Assembly (NCBI GenBank): GCA_003184365.1
Contig: NKYR01000117.1
Location: 1 to 64,000 of the forward strand
Origin: Evernia prunastri
Taxonomy: Eukaryota > Ascomycota > Lecanoromycetes > Lecanorales > Parmeliaceae
DNA: 64,000 bases
Direction of reading: 5' to 3'
Numbering within the stretch: the stretch's first letter is position 1; every line of letters begins with the position of its first letter. Below the pieces are notes generated by a model. The model made no database searches. It was not told the DNA's origin and saw nothing but the letters and a program-made list of their open reading frames with translations. Of this stretch, positions 46,088 through 56,158 are shown piece after piece. The position numbers and the translations under genes were made by a program.

Positions 46088-47641
46088 CTAGTGGGGCAGA
46101 GTGATAGGCCGATGTCTCGACAGGTGGTTCAGCTGTGGATATTCGTCAGCGATTCTTCGGTAACGAAAACGCGAGAGGTCGTCAGCGAGTTGATTGGCCT
46201 TCGTAGAAATCCATGTAGGAATAAGAAGGATATCATAGCTAGCTGCAAGCATAGCTATCTTTCGGAGTGGTGCCATAGCTGGCCCGCGGATGGAAGACTT
46301 TCGGAGTCCATGGACGCAGTCCTCGTTGTCACAGTGAAGTACCAAGCGGGTACCATGGAGTCTATCCAGCCATAAGCGAATGGCGTGGAGGACTGCGGTC
46401 ATTTCCTTAAACTGGATGTCCTTGTGTGAGTGACGTGACGGTACACGTGTGCTGAATGCGTCTTGGACGTGCTGTAGAAGGTCTGGATGCTCCAGAATGT
46501 AGCCTCCCATGCCCAGGTTCCCTGAGGCGTCGGTCCAAATGTACCATGATTTTCGACTGGCGACTTGACGTAGTAATTTGAGGCCGTCCCAGTTCTTGAG
46601 GAAGATATTCCACCATTGTAGATCCGCCTTCATTGCGGTTGTTAGCCGTACAATGGCCACAGGTCTTCGAATGGCGTCAAACAGCCTTCTTAGGAACGCC
46701 CTGCCCGGGACAACAACTTTGGCTGCAAAGGATAGGAATCCAACCGCTGACTCGAGCTCGCGATAGGGGATTGTCGCCCGTTTTAGGAGGTCTGCTACTG
46801 TCTTTCTCGCCCGTTCAAGCTTGTCTGGAGGGAGTCTCGCCTGCATGCGTATGCTGTCGAGTTCGATTCCCAGGAAATCTGCGATGTAGCCTAGAATGTC
46901 CTTGGTATGGTTTACCATAAGGCCCAATTCGTCACATAGCTTGTCAAACTGACGTGCATATTCCTCGGCATCCGCCCATGGTGGAAGAATGGCAAAGAAG
47001 TCGTCCAGGTAGTGAAGTATAACGGTCCAATGGAACACCGCAACAAGTATCCAATTGACGCCTTTGGCGAACAAGTCGAATAGGAAGGGTGAGGTACGAA
47101 GACCGAATGGTAGAAAGCGTTCTAACCAGTAGAAGTCGTGGCAGAAGAAGCCTAGCAGGCCCTGGTCTGATATAGCAACAGGTATATGTCTGAATGCATC
47201 CTTGAGGTCGCGTTTGATAAGTAGGGCTCCCGGGCCCTGCTGCAGTAGAGCGTCTACTGCCTCGTCGAATGTAGTATATTCCAGGGTGCCCCAATCCCGT
47301 GGTATACCGTCATTGACTGAGTTGCCATAGGGAAAGGATAGGTCGTGAATTCGTCTCCAACCACCGTCATGTTTCGGCACGAGTCCCAGGGGTGAGCAAT
47401 TGAATTGGGCTTTGGAATCGGGCTCGATCCTGGCCAATCGACCATGCTGCAGCTGTTTCTGAAGGTCTGCGGTCAATAAATCAGGAGTGCTGAGGGCAGA
47501 AAAATGATTTTTGTTGCGGTGGTTGAGACGTGGACCTCGGTATCCAATTCTGGCGCCTTTCCGAAGAATACCCGCTAACGTCTTGACACAAGTGGTATCG
47601 GGGTGGTTTTCCAACCAATACTCCCAACCCTCTACTATCAA
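46088..47641 (-). CDS. Reverse transcriptase-RNase H polyprotein, 517 aa
   Basis: An uninterrupted frame. RT motifs: LARIEPDSKAQFNCSPLGLV, GWRRIHDLSFPYGNSVNDG, ALLIKRDLKDAFRHIPV (first catalytic Asp) and VILHYLDDFFAILP (YxDD box). RNase H follows with IWTDASGNLGMGGY, QFKEMTAVLHAIRLW and VLHCDNEDCVHGL; NQLADDLSRF near the end completes the D-E-D-D set. There is no aspartic protease and no DDE integrase, as expected for DIRS-order elements, which use a tyrosine recombinase instead. No methyltransferase domain follows, which fits Ngaro/PAT rather than DIRS proper. The last 500 bp are duplicated at 45484-45983 because of an assembly join. Confidence 0.9.
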   Translation of the reverse strand: MIVEGWEYWLENHPDTTCVKTLAGILRKGARIGYRGPRLNHRNKNHFSALSTPDLLTADLQKQLQHGRLARIEPDSKAQFNCSPLGLVPKHDGGWRRIHDLSFPYGNSVNDGIPRDWGTLEYTTFDEAVDALLQQGPGALLIKRDLKDAFRHIPVAISDQGLLGFFCHDFYWLERFLPFGLRTSPFLFDLFAKGVNWILVAVFHWTVILHYLDDFFAILPPWADAEEYARQFDKLCDELGLMVNHTKDILGYIADFLGIELDSIRMQARLPPDKLERARKTVADLLKRATIPYRELESAVGFLSFAAKVVVPGRAFLRRLFDAIRRPVAIVRLTTAMKADLQWWNIFLKNWDGLKLLRQVASRKSWYIWTDASGNLGMGGYILEHPDLLQHVQDAFSTRVPSRHSHKDIQFKEMTAVLHAIRLWLDRLHGTRLVLHCDNEDCVHGLRKSSIRGPAMAPLRKIAMLAASYDILLIPTWISTKANQLADDLSRFRYRRIADEYPQLNHLSRHRPITLPH

Positions 47642-47699
47642 TGGTCCTGGATGAGGCAGGTCAGGATCTGACGCGTCGAACGGAGGGTAAGGGAACCCC

Positions 47700-48386
47700 T
47701 CAGATATGAACGTCAGCGAGGAGGGGATTGCGCTGGCCGTTACGAGTCAATCGGACGGCTTGGATATGCGATTTCCCAGCGGGGGGGTGTTGGCATTGGA
47801 GGATGAGTGGTTGTGAGGCTTCGAGCATGACGCGGCCGGGTGATTCTGCTGACAATTGGAGCAGACGTGTGCGTACTTGCATTGCTCGCCGCGGGAGCAC
47901 TTCGTTGTGTTGGAATGATACCTTCGACCTACTTCTTCGCCCTGAATCGGACGACGAATACCCTGAGGATGAGTCGCGTCGACGACGGACATATATCACT
48001 TGGGGGGACCTGGATCGGTGACGAGAGGGGGACCTGGATCGACGAGATCGAGACCGGTGCTTCTTTTTGACCAAATCCTTGAGTAAGGACGCGATTTGAT
48101 CGAGTTGAGAAGCCGGAGGGGGGGTCTCTTCAATGACGTCCGGACTGACCGTCCCAGAGGAGACCGGTGAGGCCGACCGTGCTGGGGTTGGATCGCGTGG
48201 AGGTGGACGTTGCGAGGAACGAGTTTTGGCAGAGGCACGAGGCTTGGTAACACCTTTAGGTGCAGAGGCTGCTGGGGCAGTGGTCTTGGACCTGGTTTTG
48301 GACGTCTTGGACGTGGCTTTGGACTTGGAGGACGAAGTCGGCTGGCTGTTTGCCTTGGAACGAGTTGTCATGGACGCGGAAGCCAT
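47700..48386 (-). CDS. Gag-like protein, copy 1 (probably internally deleted)
   Basis: The start, MASASMTTRSKANSQPTSS, leads a basic Ser/Arg-rich region (RSRSRRSRSPSRHRSRSP) and ends shortly after KVSFQHNEV. An overlapping frame carries the zinc motifs seen fully in copy 2 (CSRGEQCKYAH, CSNCQQNHPAASC). About 340 bp present in copy 2 are missing here, so the two frames do not join as one protein. It lies just upstream of the RT gene with a gap of under 60 bp. Confidence 0.65.
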   Translation of the reverse strand: MASASMTTRSKANSQPTSSSKSKATSKTSKTRSKTTAPAASAPKGVTKPRASAKTRSSQRPPPRDPTPARSASPVSSGTVSPDVIEETPPPASQLDQIASLLKDLVKKKHRSRSRRSRSPSRHRSRSPQVIYVRRRRDSSSGYSSSDSGRRSRSKVSFQHNEVLPRRAMQVRTRLLQLSAESPGRVMLEASQPLILQCQHPPAGKSHIQAVRLTRNGQRNPLLADVHI

Positions 48387-48481
48387 TTGGGCAGTGGGGT
48401 GTGGCTGTGAGTGGAATGATAGAGGAATGTGCTAATGGGAGTAGAAACTGGATATCAGGTGACACCGTGTTACTTGCGTGG

Positions 48482-49469
48482 CTACGGAAGAGGAACGAAA
48501 GAATGCTNCAGCGGGGTGGTGTTGGCATTGGAGGATGAGTGGTTGTGAGGCTTCGAGCATGACGCGGCCGGGTGATTCTGCTGACAATTGGAGCAGACGT
48601 GTGCGTACTTGCATTGCTCGCCGCGGGAGCACTTGTTTGCGTTGAAATTATTGCAAGTCAGCGTGCTTGAAGAGGAGGATTTGGGGGCCTGGGTACTGGC
48701 TTGCTGTCTGCTATCGTTACCGGTGGGAACTGCCCTTCGGACGAGGAGGTTGAGGCAACGTTGATCCTCCGTGGTCCATGCCAATGGGTTGTCCTGGTCG
48801 TTGAGCATGCGGGCGGACATGAAGGCATAGTGGTATGCTCGAATGGAGTCAAAACGGTAGTGGACCGAAAAGTCTGATAGACGGATTCGATACTGAATGA
48901 GTGCCTCGTGGAGCTGCAGGGCTACATGAGGTCTTGCAGCAAAGAAACAAATGGCGGTGCAATAGACGTCGAAACAGCGAAGAAGTTGGCTGAGACCGGA
49001 AGCTTCCTTCGTTGTGTTGGAATGATACCTTCGACCTACTTCTTCGCCCTGAATCGGACGACGAATCCCCTGAGGATGAGTCGCGTCGACGACGGACATA
49101 TATCACTTGGGGGGACCTGGATCGACGAGATCGAGACCGGTGCTTCTTTTTGACCAAATCCTTGAGTAAGGACGCGATTTGATCGAGTTGAGAAGCCGGA
49201 GGGGGGGTCTCTTCAATGACGTCCGGACTGACCGTCCCAGAGGAGACCAGTGAGGCCGACCGTGCTGGGGTTGGATCGCGTGGAGGTGGACGTTGCGAGG
49301 AACGAGTTTTGGCAGAGGCACGAGGCTTGGTAACACCTTTAGGTGCAGAGGCTGCTGGGGCAGTGGTCTTGGACCTGGTTTTGGACGTCTTGGACGTGGC
49401 TTTGGACTTGGAGGACGAAGTCGGCTGGCTGTTTGCCTTGGAACGAGCTGTCATGGACGCGGAAGCCAT
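48482..49469 (-). CDS. Gag-like protein, copy 2 (two overlapping frames)
   Basis: The N-terminal frame starts at 49469 (MASASMTARSKANSQ) and stops at 48849. A second frame from 49099 holds the capsid-like part (VHYRFDSIRAYHYAFMSAR, LVRRAVPTGND) and the nucleic-acid-binding fingers: a CCCH finger C-x7-C-x5-C-x3-H (CNNFNANKCSRGEQCKYAH) followed by CSNCQQNHPAASC, a knuckle-like C-x2-C-x3-H-x4-C. The frames meet near 49010, so this copy appears frameshifted or internally deleted. It ends at the n at 48508. Confidence 0.65.
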
Positions 49470-49576
49470 TTGGGCAGTGGGGTGTGGCTGTGAGTGGAAT
49501 GATAGAGGAATGTGCTAATGGGAGTAGAAACTGGATATCAGGTGACACCGTGTTACTTGCGTGGCTACGGAAGAGG

Positions 49577-49744
49577 AACGAAAGAATGCTATGACTCTGA
49601 AAGAGATCAATTCGAATGAAGAGTCAAATGCAGATAGAAGCCAGCTACTTATGCTGCTTCCTAATGAGCTACCTCCCCTGTAGAGGACACGTATTCCAAC
49701 ATTCCAACCAAGGCCTGAAACGATATAAGCGATATTAAGGCCTA
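49577..49744 (-). repeat. A repeat, copy interrupted by a Tc1 insertion
   Basis: The same sequence as A1/A2 from ACGAAAG to GGCCTA, where the Tc1/mariner element begins after TA at 49743-49744. The uninterrupted copies read GGCCTACTAACCCC at this point. Confidence 0.85.
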
Positions 49745-50151
49745 CAACAGACTTTTTTTTTAATTAATCCCCACCCGAGGTTTTGCCGCAAAACGCGTAT
49801 TTCGCGACTTTCTCACCAAAACCATTCAAATACCTACATTATTATGGGACGTACCAAGGGCGCAATAGACCTTCCGGAGGCCAAACGAGGGGCCCTGATA
49901 GAGCTTAAGAAGGAGAATCATATATCCAATCGTCAGCTTGCAAGGCAGTACCATTGCGATAAGAAAACAGTGGCAAATGTTCTCAAACGCGCCGGAGACG
50001 CGCAAAAGGAGAGTATTAACCCATTATCTTCAGAGGCCCACCAACGACGTCCTCAATCAGGAAGACCTCTAGCAATTAACGAGAGGCAGCAACGGCAGCT
50101 AGTCAGACATGCCACTAAGAACAAATTCCAACGTCGCAAGCCCTGGGTCAG
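49745..50151 (+). mobile_element. Tc1/mariner copy 2, 5' part, nested in the retroelement
   Basis: Starts CAACAGAC plus a T run next to TA (49743-49744). The ATG at 49843-49845 opens a transposase frame, MGRTKGAIDLPEAKRGALI to NKFQRRKPWV, cut by the n at 50152. It has the same helix-turn-helix as the copy at 1-489. Differences from that copy are transitions. The rest of this element is missing at the assembly join. Confidence 0.85.
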
Positions 50152-50153
50152 NT

Positions 50154-50253
50154 TGGACCTGGTTTTGGACGTCTTGGACGTGGCTTTGGACTTGGAGGAC
50201 GAAGTCGGCTGGCTGTTTGCCTTGGAACGAGTTGTCATGGACGCGGAAGCCAT
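50154..50253 (-). CDS. Gag-like protein, copy 3, N-terminal fragment
   Basis: The start, MASASMTTRSKANSQPTSSS, is followed by 33 codons up to the n at 50152. The leader between this ATG and the A repeat is identical to that of the other copies. This is the copy joined to the right-hand flank. Confidence 0.8.
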
Positions 50254-50361
50254 TTGGGCAGTGGGGTGTGGCTGTGAGTGGAATGATAGAGGAATGTGCT
50301 AATGGGAGTAGAAACTGGATATCAGGTGACACCGTGTTACTTGCGTGGCTACGGAAGAGGA

Positions 50362-50553
50362 ACGAAAGAATGCTATGACTCTGAAAGAGATCAATTCGAA
50401 TGAAGAGTCAAATGCAGATAGAAGCCAGCTACTTATGCTGCTTCCTAATGAGCTACCTCCCCTGTAGAGGACACGTATTCCAACATTCCAACCAAGGCCT
50501 GAAACGATATAAGCGATATTAAGGCCTACTAACCCCCTGTCATGCAGGCGTGA
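50362..50553 (-). repeat. Split direct repeat, A1 copy (192 bp), outer 5' end
   Basis: A complete 192-bp A repeat that ends GGCGTGA at 50553, where HET-type coding sequence begins. With B2 at 43019 it defines the outer limits of the cluster. Confidence 0.85.
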
Positions 50554-51716
50554 CCAAGCGAGACTCAAGGGATATCGATGAGGCTCAACAATCGAGTTTT
50601 TTCATTGAAGCTGCGGAGCAATTGCCGACACTACTTTCAGACCCGTGGTTTAGTTCCTTATGGACATTACAAGAAGCTTATTTGTGTCCAGCGGCTATGA
50701 TTCTCGCTATTGACAGCACTCCCGTCTGTTTAATCAAGGGAAAGTATCCACTTAGCCTTCATGACCTCTCGCAGGCATGTCAGAACATTAGGAACGTCTG
50801 CCAGTACCATCTGGAATCATCATACAGGGAGGATGAGCACATCAAAATGCTTTTGGACTGCATCAAACGAAGCGGGCTCGATATGTTAGTAAGAACGCAA
50901 CCGTTAGCTCTGTACGCTGCTGCACAATTTCGTCAGGCCTCAAATACTTTAGATCGTATTTATGGTATTATGCAGGTCTTTGGGTTTCGTCTAGGGAATG
51001 CAGCGGAAGATAAAATCAGAAGCATTGAGTATAGCCTTACAGAGCTAGAAGCCGAGTTTGGAGCTGCGCTTGTCTCACAATTCCCTATCCTGGGTCAGCT
51101 GTTCGTTCACCTTTGTCCGATCGAAGCCGGAAAAGGCTGGCACGTCAGCAGCAAGTGCGCAATCCCCGCCTTTGCGCAAAGTGGACCAGTCCTATTCTCA
51201 AGCCTTACTCAATCGTACCAAATTTCTACTAAAGACGTTCGTGGTGTGACATGGGCCTGGATCCAGGGCGTTGCATGCGAATTCGGCACAGTGCGGCGAG
51301 CATGGCTGGATCTCTACGGTGATGCTAGTCGTTGGGGACGTCAGCAATTCACGTCGCAGCGAATTGCACTCGATGAAGGAGCACAGTCCAATACAGCTGC
51401 TGATTCTGGATGGGAGGACATCCCTGGAGAGTATCAGCACTACCTAGCTGCAAGACTTACCGGACAGTATCCCACCGACTTGCAGCTATTGTTCCTTGGA
51501 GGCATCGAGCCAGAAGTCTGGAACGAGCCTCAGTACGTTCATAGGTTTTATTACGGACTGATCTTATTGCGACAGACCGTACATGGCAATTCAATTTGGA
51601 GGCGGCTTGGCGTCTGTCAATGGATTCTCCTGCCAGAAAATGAGGAGGCTGGACGAATCTCGTTTCTGAAAGGCCAGAGCGACGACTGGAAGGCTGTACA
51701 AGGGCATTATGGATGA
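50554..51716 (+). pseudogene. HET-type protein, C-terminal part, truncated at the retroelement
   Basis: Coding sequence is open from the element boundary to a stop at 51716 (about 387 codons). EAAEQLPTLLSDPWFSSLWT with LQEAYLCP is the characteristic part of fungal HET-domain proteins, which act in heterokaryon incompatibility and related cell-death responses. NTLDRIYGIMQVFGFRLG is the next family block. The upstream half of the HET domain is missing: no convincing match was found left of 43019. The retroelement insertion, or a rearrangement at it, has therefore removed the 5' part. Codons are otherwise intact, so the break may be recent or partly an assembly effect. The apparent ATG at 50550 lies in element sequence. 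Confidence 0.65.
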
Positions 51717-51959
51717 CGTTGGAAGGGTTATCATGTTCAGGATATTGTCCCGTGCAAAATAACACAACAACGTGAAATACTATTTCCTACTCGATCCAGT
51801 AGGACAGGGAGCTAGTGGGTCGCATGACATGGTAATCTCGCTTATTCGCTTGTTGGTCATTCCACTACTGGAATGATATTCATAGCAATTGGACAATTGT
51901 CCTTTTCAGGAGACACGTGTCCATGGCGACTAGCATACATACTCGTCCTTGGCCTGCAG

Positions 51960-52200
51960 TCGACTCCTCATTCGATTTCGTCTCTTTCGGAGCCATTGCA
52001 TACTTTCGTCCCACCCACCCACGCCTGTATATAGCTTCATTTCACTCCAAGTCTATATCGAAGAGATATGGGAGATTTCTAGCACTGGGGCACGAGAATG
52101 GGCCTGTTCAGACCCATCAGCCCTGGTGCTGGAACCAGCCAATCACTCTTTTACAGCCTATACATGTCCCTATGTGTCCGTGTCGTGATATTCAGGTTTG
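51960..52200 (-). repeat. Dispersed repeat R, copy 4 (inverted)
   Basis: The reverse complement aligns well with 43130-43330: CCCAGTGCTAGAAATCTCCC, GACTTGGAGTGAAATGAAGC, TATATACAGGCGTGGG, GGGACGAAAGTATGCAATGG and GAATCGAATGAGGAGTC. Weaker similarity continues to about 52330. On the plus strand it reads DSSFDFVSFGAIAYF. It sits 245 bases beyond the HET-type stop, in the same relative position as copy 1 to the gene at 1748. Confidence 0.75.
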
Positions 52201-52330
52201 AGAACACTTGTGTATGCACTCTTTCGAGCAGCGATATAGCGCATAATTCTTTTCAGTCATTAACCCGATCCTTCAAGAATGTTTGGGGTTCCCTGTGGTG
52301 AAGACATCGTCTTTGTGGAAAAATTGGAGT

Positions 52331-53999
52331 GAGGGAAATCTTCAGATGAGAGCGACGTTAGCAATGTAGAACATCTTACAGTTGACTACCGATATTCTCC
52401 ATCAGGGGGGAAATGTTCTCGGAGGGATACAAAGTCTATACAATAGAGATCATCTGTTCTGACACCACCCAAGGCAGCTCTTGTGCGAAAACCGGCGAGA
52501 ACGCCAATCGCTCCGAACGAACAGCGGAGAATGGCCATGGTGCCTCGTCATTCCCTTCTCATAAACGACGTGGTGGGAGTCTTAGCTCCGTCCGAGTAGA
52601 TCGTCACACCGAGTGCGAAGACCGGACATGGTGTCACGGCGTCACGTGCAGGCAGCAGCGTTGCCGAGATATCATGTAAGTCCGACCCTGCTTCCAAACG
52701 CAAAGGCCCAAAAAAGTACATATCATTTGTCCAACAATGGTGAAGAGCTCCGGGGGTAAGAACAGGCTGTATCAGTAACTATTTCAACCTTCGAGAGGCC
52801 TAGTATTGGCATGTTAATTGTAAGTTAAGGTATGCATCGAACGGCGTTGATATTTTCTCGAGGTGATGTCCTTTGGTAGGTCATTGTGGGAGCGTATTGT
52901 TTCTGCAAGTCCTGGAGTCGGGCATTTTTATTTATAGTTATTGATAATATAGTCGTCCATAGAATTGATCTGAGAAAAAGTATTAAAAAAAAGTGATAAT
53001 CAGCTTCATCCGAATAGCCGTATTAATAACTTTAATAAAAGTCTCCTTCTTCTTCTTCAGCGATATAGTTATTTATTCTCCTCTTTAATGCTAGCAATAC
53101 AGTCATTCTTACATATCATTGTCCAACACTTCTGTACTTGCGTTTTAAGAGTCACGAAGTGGTTGGAGTGGCCATTCCGAAGCGATGACTCTATAAGCAT
53201 GCAGCGGGGCAAAACGATACATCTCGCTGAAGCCGTCGTTGAATCTCAAAAACTTTCTGGCCCTTGGCTCGCTTACGTACTCTATGAACAGCGTGCGAGG
53301 TGCTTCCCCAATGCAGTTAGACGGCCTGGCACTGTGTAGCGCACAATCGCTGCGCCCCTCAATTTTCTCAGGTCACCCTTTTGCCACGATGCATACTGTT
53401 ACTGCGGTCATAGCTGTATGGACATTATATGGACAGTAGCTATGTGGTTTTTTCTGAGGAAACCTCGAAAACGGTATGCTCGTCGTTTCTGACAGATATA
53501 ACGAAGCATCGGGAACCATTGCGCGACATGATTGCCCCATCGAGGACGAGGTAAGCCTGCGCAGTCGGGCGCGTCTGTAAGTCTTCAACTGGTACCCAGC
53601 TGAGTCGCTATGCATTCCATAACAAAAAAAAAGAAGAAAAATCTCTTCACCACAGCAGGGCTGGCGGTTAGTCGCTCACACCAATATGGCATACTTCTCG
53701 CATGGGCATAGCCCATGTGCATTTGCATTGCATTACATGGTTTCAGATCATTGTTTCAGGTCATGAAGAGTCGTAGCCTTCTTTGGTGTGGAATGCCCTA
53801 TAAAGACCCTGTCATCCCACTGGCAATGGTCTCTTCAGTCAATTCTTCTCATTCAGAGCAATTGCACATTTCTTTAAGAATTGTTATAAAAGAACGAGAA
53901 ACCCCAATCTTTCATCCCATTGCCATCATCCTCATCATTGCTCATCGTTCCCCATCGTACTCTATTTGTCCTTACCAGAAAGATCTGTATTCCAGCGCC
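52331..53999. other. Intergenic, partly AT-rich
   Basis: No gene supported. 52920-53090 is AT-rich with short A and T runs. The region before 54000 should contain the promoter of the 7-TM gene. Confidence 0.45.
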
Positions 54000-55003
54000 A
54001 TGAAGTTTAATGCTCGTGGTGGGATTTCCATCCTCGAATTGTTCCTCTACTCCCCGTCTTTCTTCGCTGCAACCTACGTCTGCTACCGTCATGGCTTCCG
54101 CCGCTCCTCGGGTTGGATCTTCACCCTCATCCTCTGCCTTGTCCGTATCATAGGGGCATGTTGCCAGCTTGCAACCTATCACAACGAATCACGGGGTCTC
54201 TTCGAAGCCACCGTCATCCTGAACTCTGTTGGCCTTTCACCACTGCTTCTGGCAACACTAGGGCTCCTTTCCCGTTGGTAAAACTCCCTGTCAAATTACG
54301 ATCCCGACCCCCTTCTCCCCACCCTTTTTCTATCTACAGAGACTGATAGGGCTCCCACAGCATCGACTCAATCAAAGAAACCAGCACCTTTCCCCTCAGC
54401 GCCATCCACTTCCGCCTGATCCAGCTCCTCATCACCGTCGGCCTGATCCTCAGCATCGTCGGAGGCAGCAACAGCACCAGCTCGGACGGCACCTACCATG
54501 TACAAACCACCTCCAAAATCGGCATCATCCTCTTCATCGTCGCGTACGTCGCCCTCGCCCTCACCGCCCTCCTTACCGGCTCCCAGCTCTCGCACGCCGA
54601 AAGCGGCGAAAAGCGGCTCCTCCTGGCCGTGGTCGTCGCGCTGCCCTTCATCCTCGTCAGGCTCATCTACTCCGCCCTCGCCGTCCTGACGCACTTCCAT
54701 ATCTTCAGCCTCCTGACGGGCTCGGTTGCCATCTTCGCCGTCATGGCCGTCGTCATGGAGGTCGTCGTTATTCTAATCTACCTGGTCACGGGTTGGAAGA
54801 CCAATAGAGTCGATGCTGCTCAGCGTGGGCCGATCATGTCTCGCTCGCGGAAGGGAAACTTGGATGGCGGTATCTCTCGCCCCGGATGGGGTCAGGGTCG
54901 CAGGCAGGGCTCTACTCACGGCTTGATTAGTGCGGCTGTCGCCGCGGCGCAACAGCAACCTGCCGAGCAAAATGTTGAGGGAGGTAGGTCCGGCATGCGT
55001 TAA
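54000..55003 (+). CDS. Fungal 7-TM membrane protein, 2 exons, 306 aa
   Basis: Exon 54000-54277, an 83-nt intron (donor GTAAAA, acceptor CCACAG) and exon 54361-55003 join in frame. Seven hydrophobic segments are visible, beginning with ILELFLYSPSFFAATYVCY, GWIFTLILCLVRIIGACC and ILNSVGLSPLLLATLGLL in exon 1. Exon 2 has LIQLLITVGLILSIVGG, IGIILFIVAYVALALTALL, LLLAVVVALPFILVRLIY and VAIFAVMAVVMEVVVILIYL. It resembles a widespread fungal family of uncharacterised 7-TM proteins (the DUF7702 type, from memory). The C-terminal tail is Gly/Arg/Gln-rich and cytosolic. Ligand and function are unknown. Confidence 0.8.
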
Positions 55004-56158
55004 TTGATGCTTCCGCACTGTTTGGTCTGTACTTTAGATGCTTACCCTGCGTGATCGAGCGTTGAGCGATTTGTCTATCTTGATTAGCATTGGCTGCGGG
55101 AGTTAGGGAGATGCCGTCTGGCACAGAGTACTTTGGAGGAAGAGTCTAGCTTTGTATTATATATAGATTTCAATAATTGCTTTGCTATCAAGGTGAAAAG
55201 TGTTCATCGTGTGGATTGTGTATCGCTTCACTCAAGCTCACTTGCTCAAGCAGCATCTGAGTGGGTTCCTGGTGAGAGAGACGCGCATCTCTTATGGTTT
55301 CTGGTGCCGAGCCGGCAAAAGAAAGCCCGGCGAGTGTCTGAACATGCGGTATATATCGCCCTGCTGTCCTGAGCAGAATCTGTGGATGAAAGCCGCCATG
55401 CATGCGACAACTGTGCACTTCTATGTCTTCAATTTGATCCTGAGTTACACACACGTCATCACACTCCAGCAGTTTCAACCACGGTCGCCACGTCTATGGC
55501 CCTGCTTTGGAAATCCGCGTCGTATGTGAGTCGATTGTACAAGACCTTCAACAGTGCACCGCTTTCTGCCGGTATGGCTCATTTGGTGTCGTCGACTGGC
55601 GAGATCGAGTGTGTGGAGTGCCACAGAGTGAAGGTCCTGTCATCGAGGACCCGAAATCATGAGATTTTTGTCGTCGATATTGCTTGTTCTTAGGCTTCTC
55701 GTTAGCGAGGTGGTAGAAACTCGAAGGACCTTGCGCAACTTTTAGGTCTTTCACTGAAGGCTGCTCATCTTTGAAGTGCTTATTTGAGCGAAAAGGAGAG
55801 CCTGATCTTGCGTTTCGTTTTACGTTCTCACGACTCGTGTTCGTGAGTGAGGCCGAAAGAATGATCCGATAAGGGCGTATCGTTGCAGTAGTCGTGACCA
55901 GATTGAGTTTACTGGAATTGAATTCGTCTTTTCCCTGGTTTTCCAATGTCAAAAGTGATTGACTGCTGAAGCTTGAGCCTTGGTATCGTACTTCCCCCCT
56001 CCTCGTCCAACCAGTGGGATGATGGGGTCATGTCTGTGGCACAGACCGGGTTTGAGACCACTTAGGTTCTTCGAAATTACCGCCAGTGATGGTTGTCATC
56101 TTCTCACTTCGGGCAACCAAGAGTCGACGGGAACGGGGGGACAGTATGGGTCACTTGA
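55004..56158. other. Intergenic, convergent 3' flanks
   Basis: Frames on both strands overlap (55133-55693 plus, 55548-55952 minus) and show no domain. Confidence 0.4.

Larger units (their letters stand above)
43019..50553 (-). mobile_element. Ngaro/PAT-like tyrosine-recombinase retrotransposon cluster (collapsed copies)
   Basis: Read on the minus strand the order is A repeat (50553-50362), gag, RT-RNase H, tyrosine recombinase, B repeat, then B1 (43649-43465) directly abutting A2 (43464-43273), a 69-bp spacer, and B2 (43203-43019). A1...B1-A2-B2 split direct repeats together with a tyrosine recombinase are the hallmark of PAT/Ngaro-type elements of the DIRS order. Single n positions (43650, 44600, 45153, 45984, 48508, 50152) mark joins. 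Exact duplications of 351 and 500 bp around two of them look like unresolved contig overlaps. At least two to three near-identical copies are therefore mixed here, which also indicates recent activity. Confidence 0.75.

Noticed and set aside
43273..50553. A repeats as ordinary long terminal repeats
   Set aside because: A and B form split direct repeats with a tyrosine recombinase gene; there is no TG...CA LTR boundary and no DDE integrase.
53715..54281. Longer start for the 7-TM protein upstream of 54000
   Set aside because: The upstream part has no membrane segment or domain of the family; the ATG at 54000 directly precedes the first helix.
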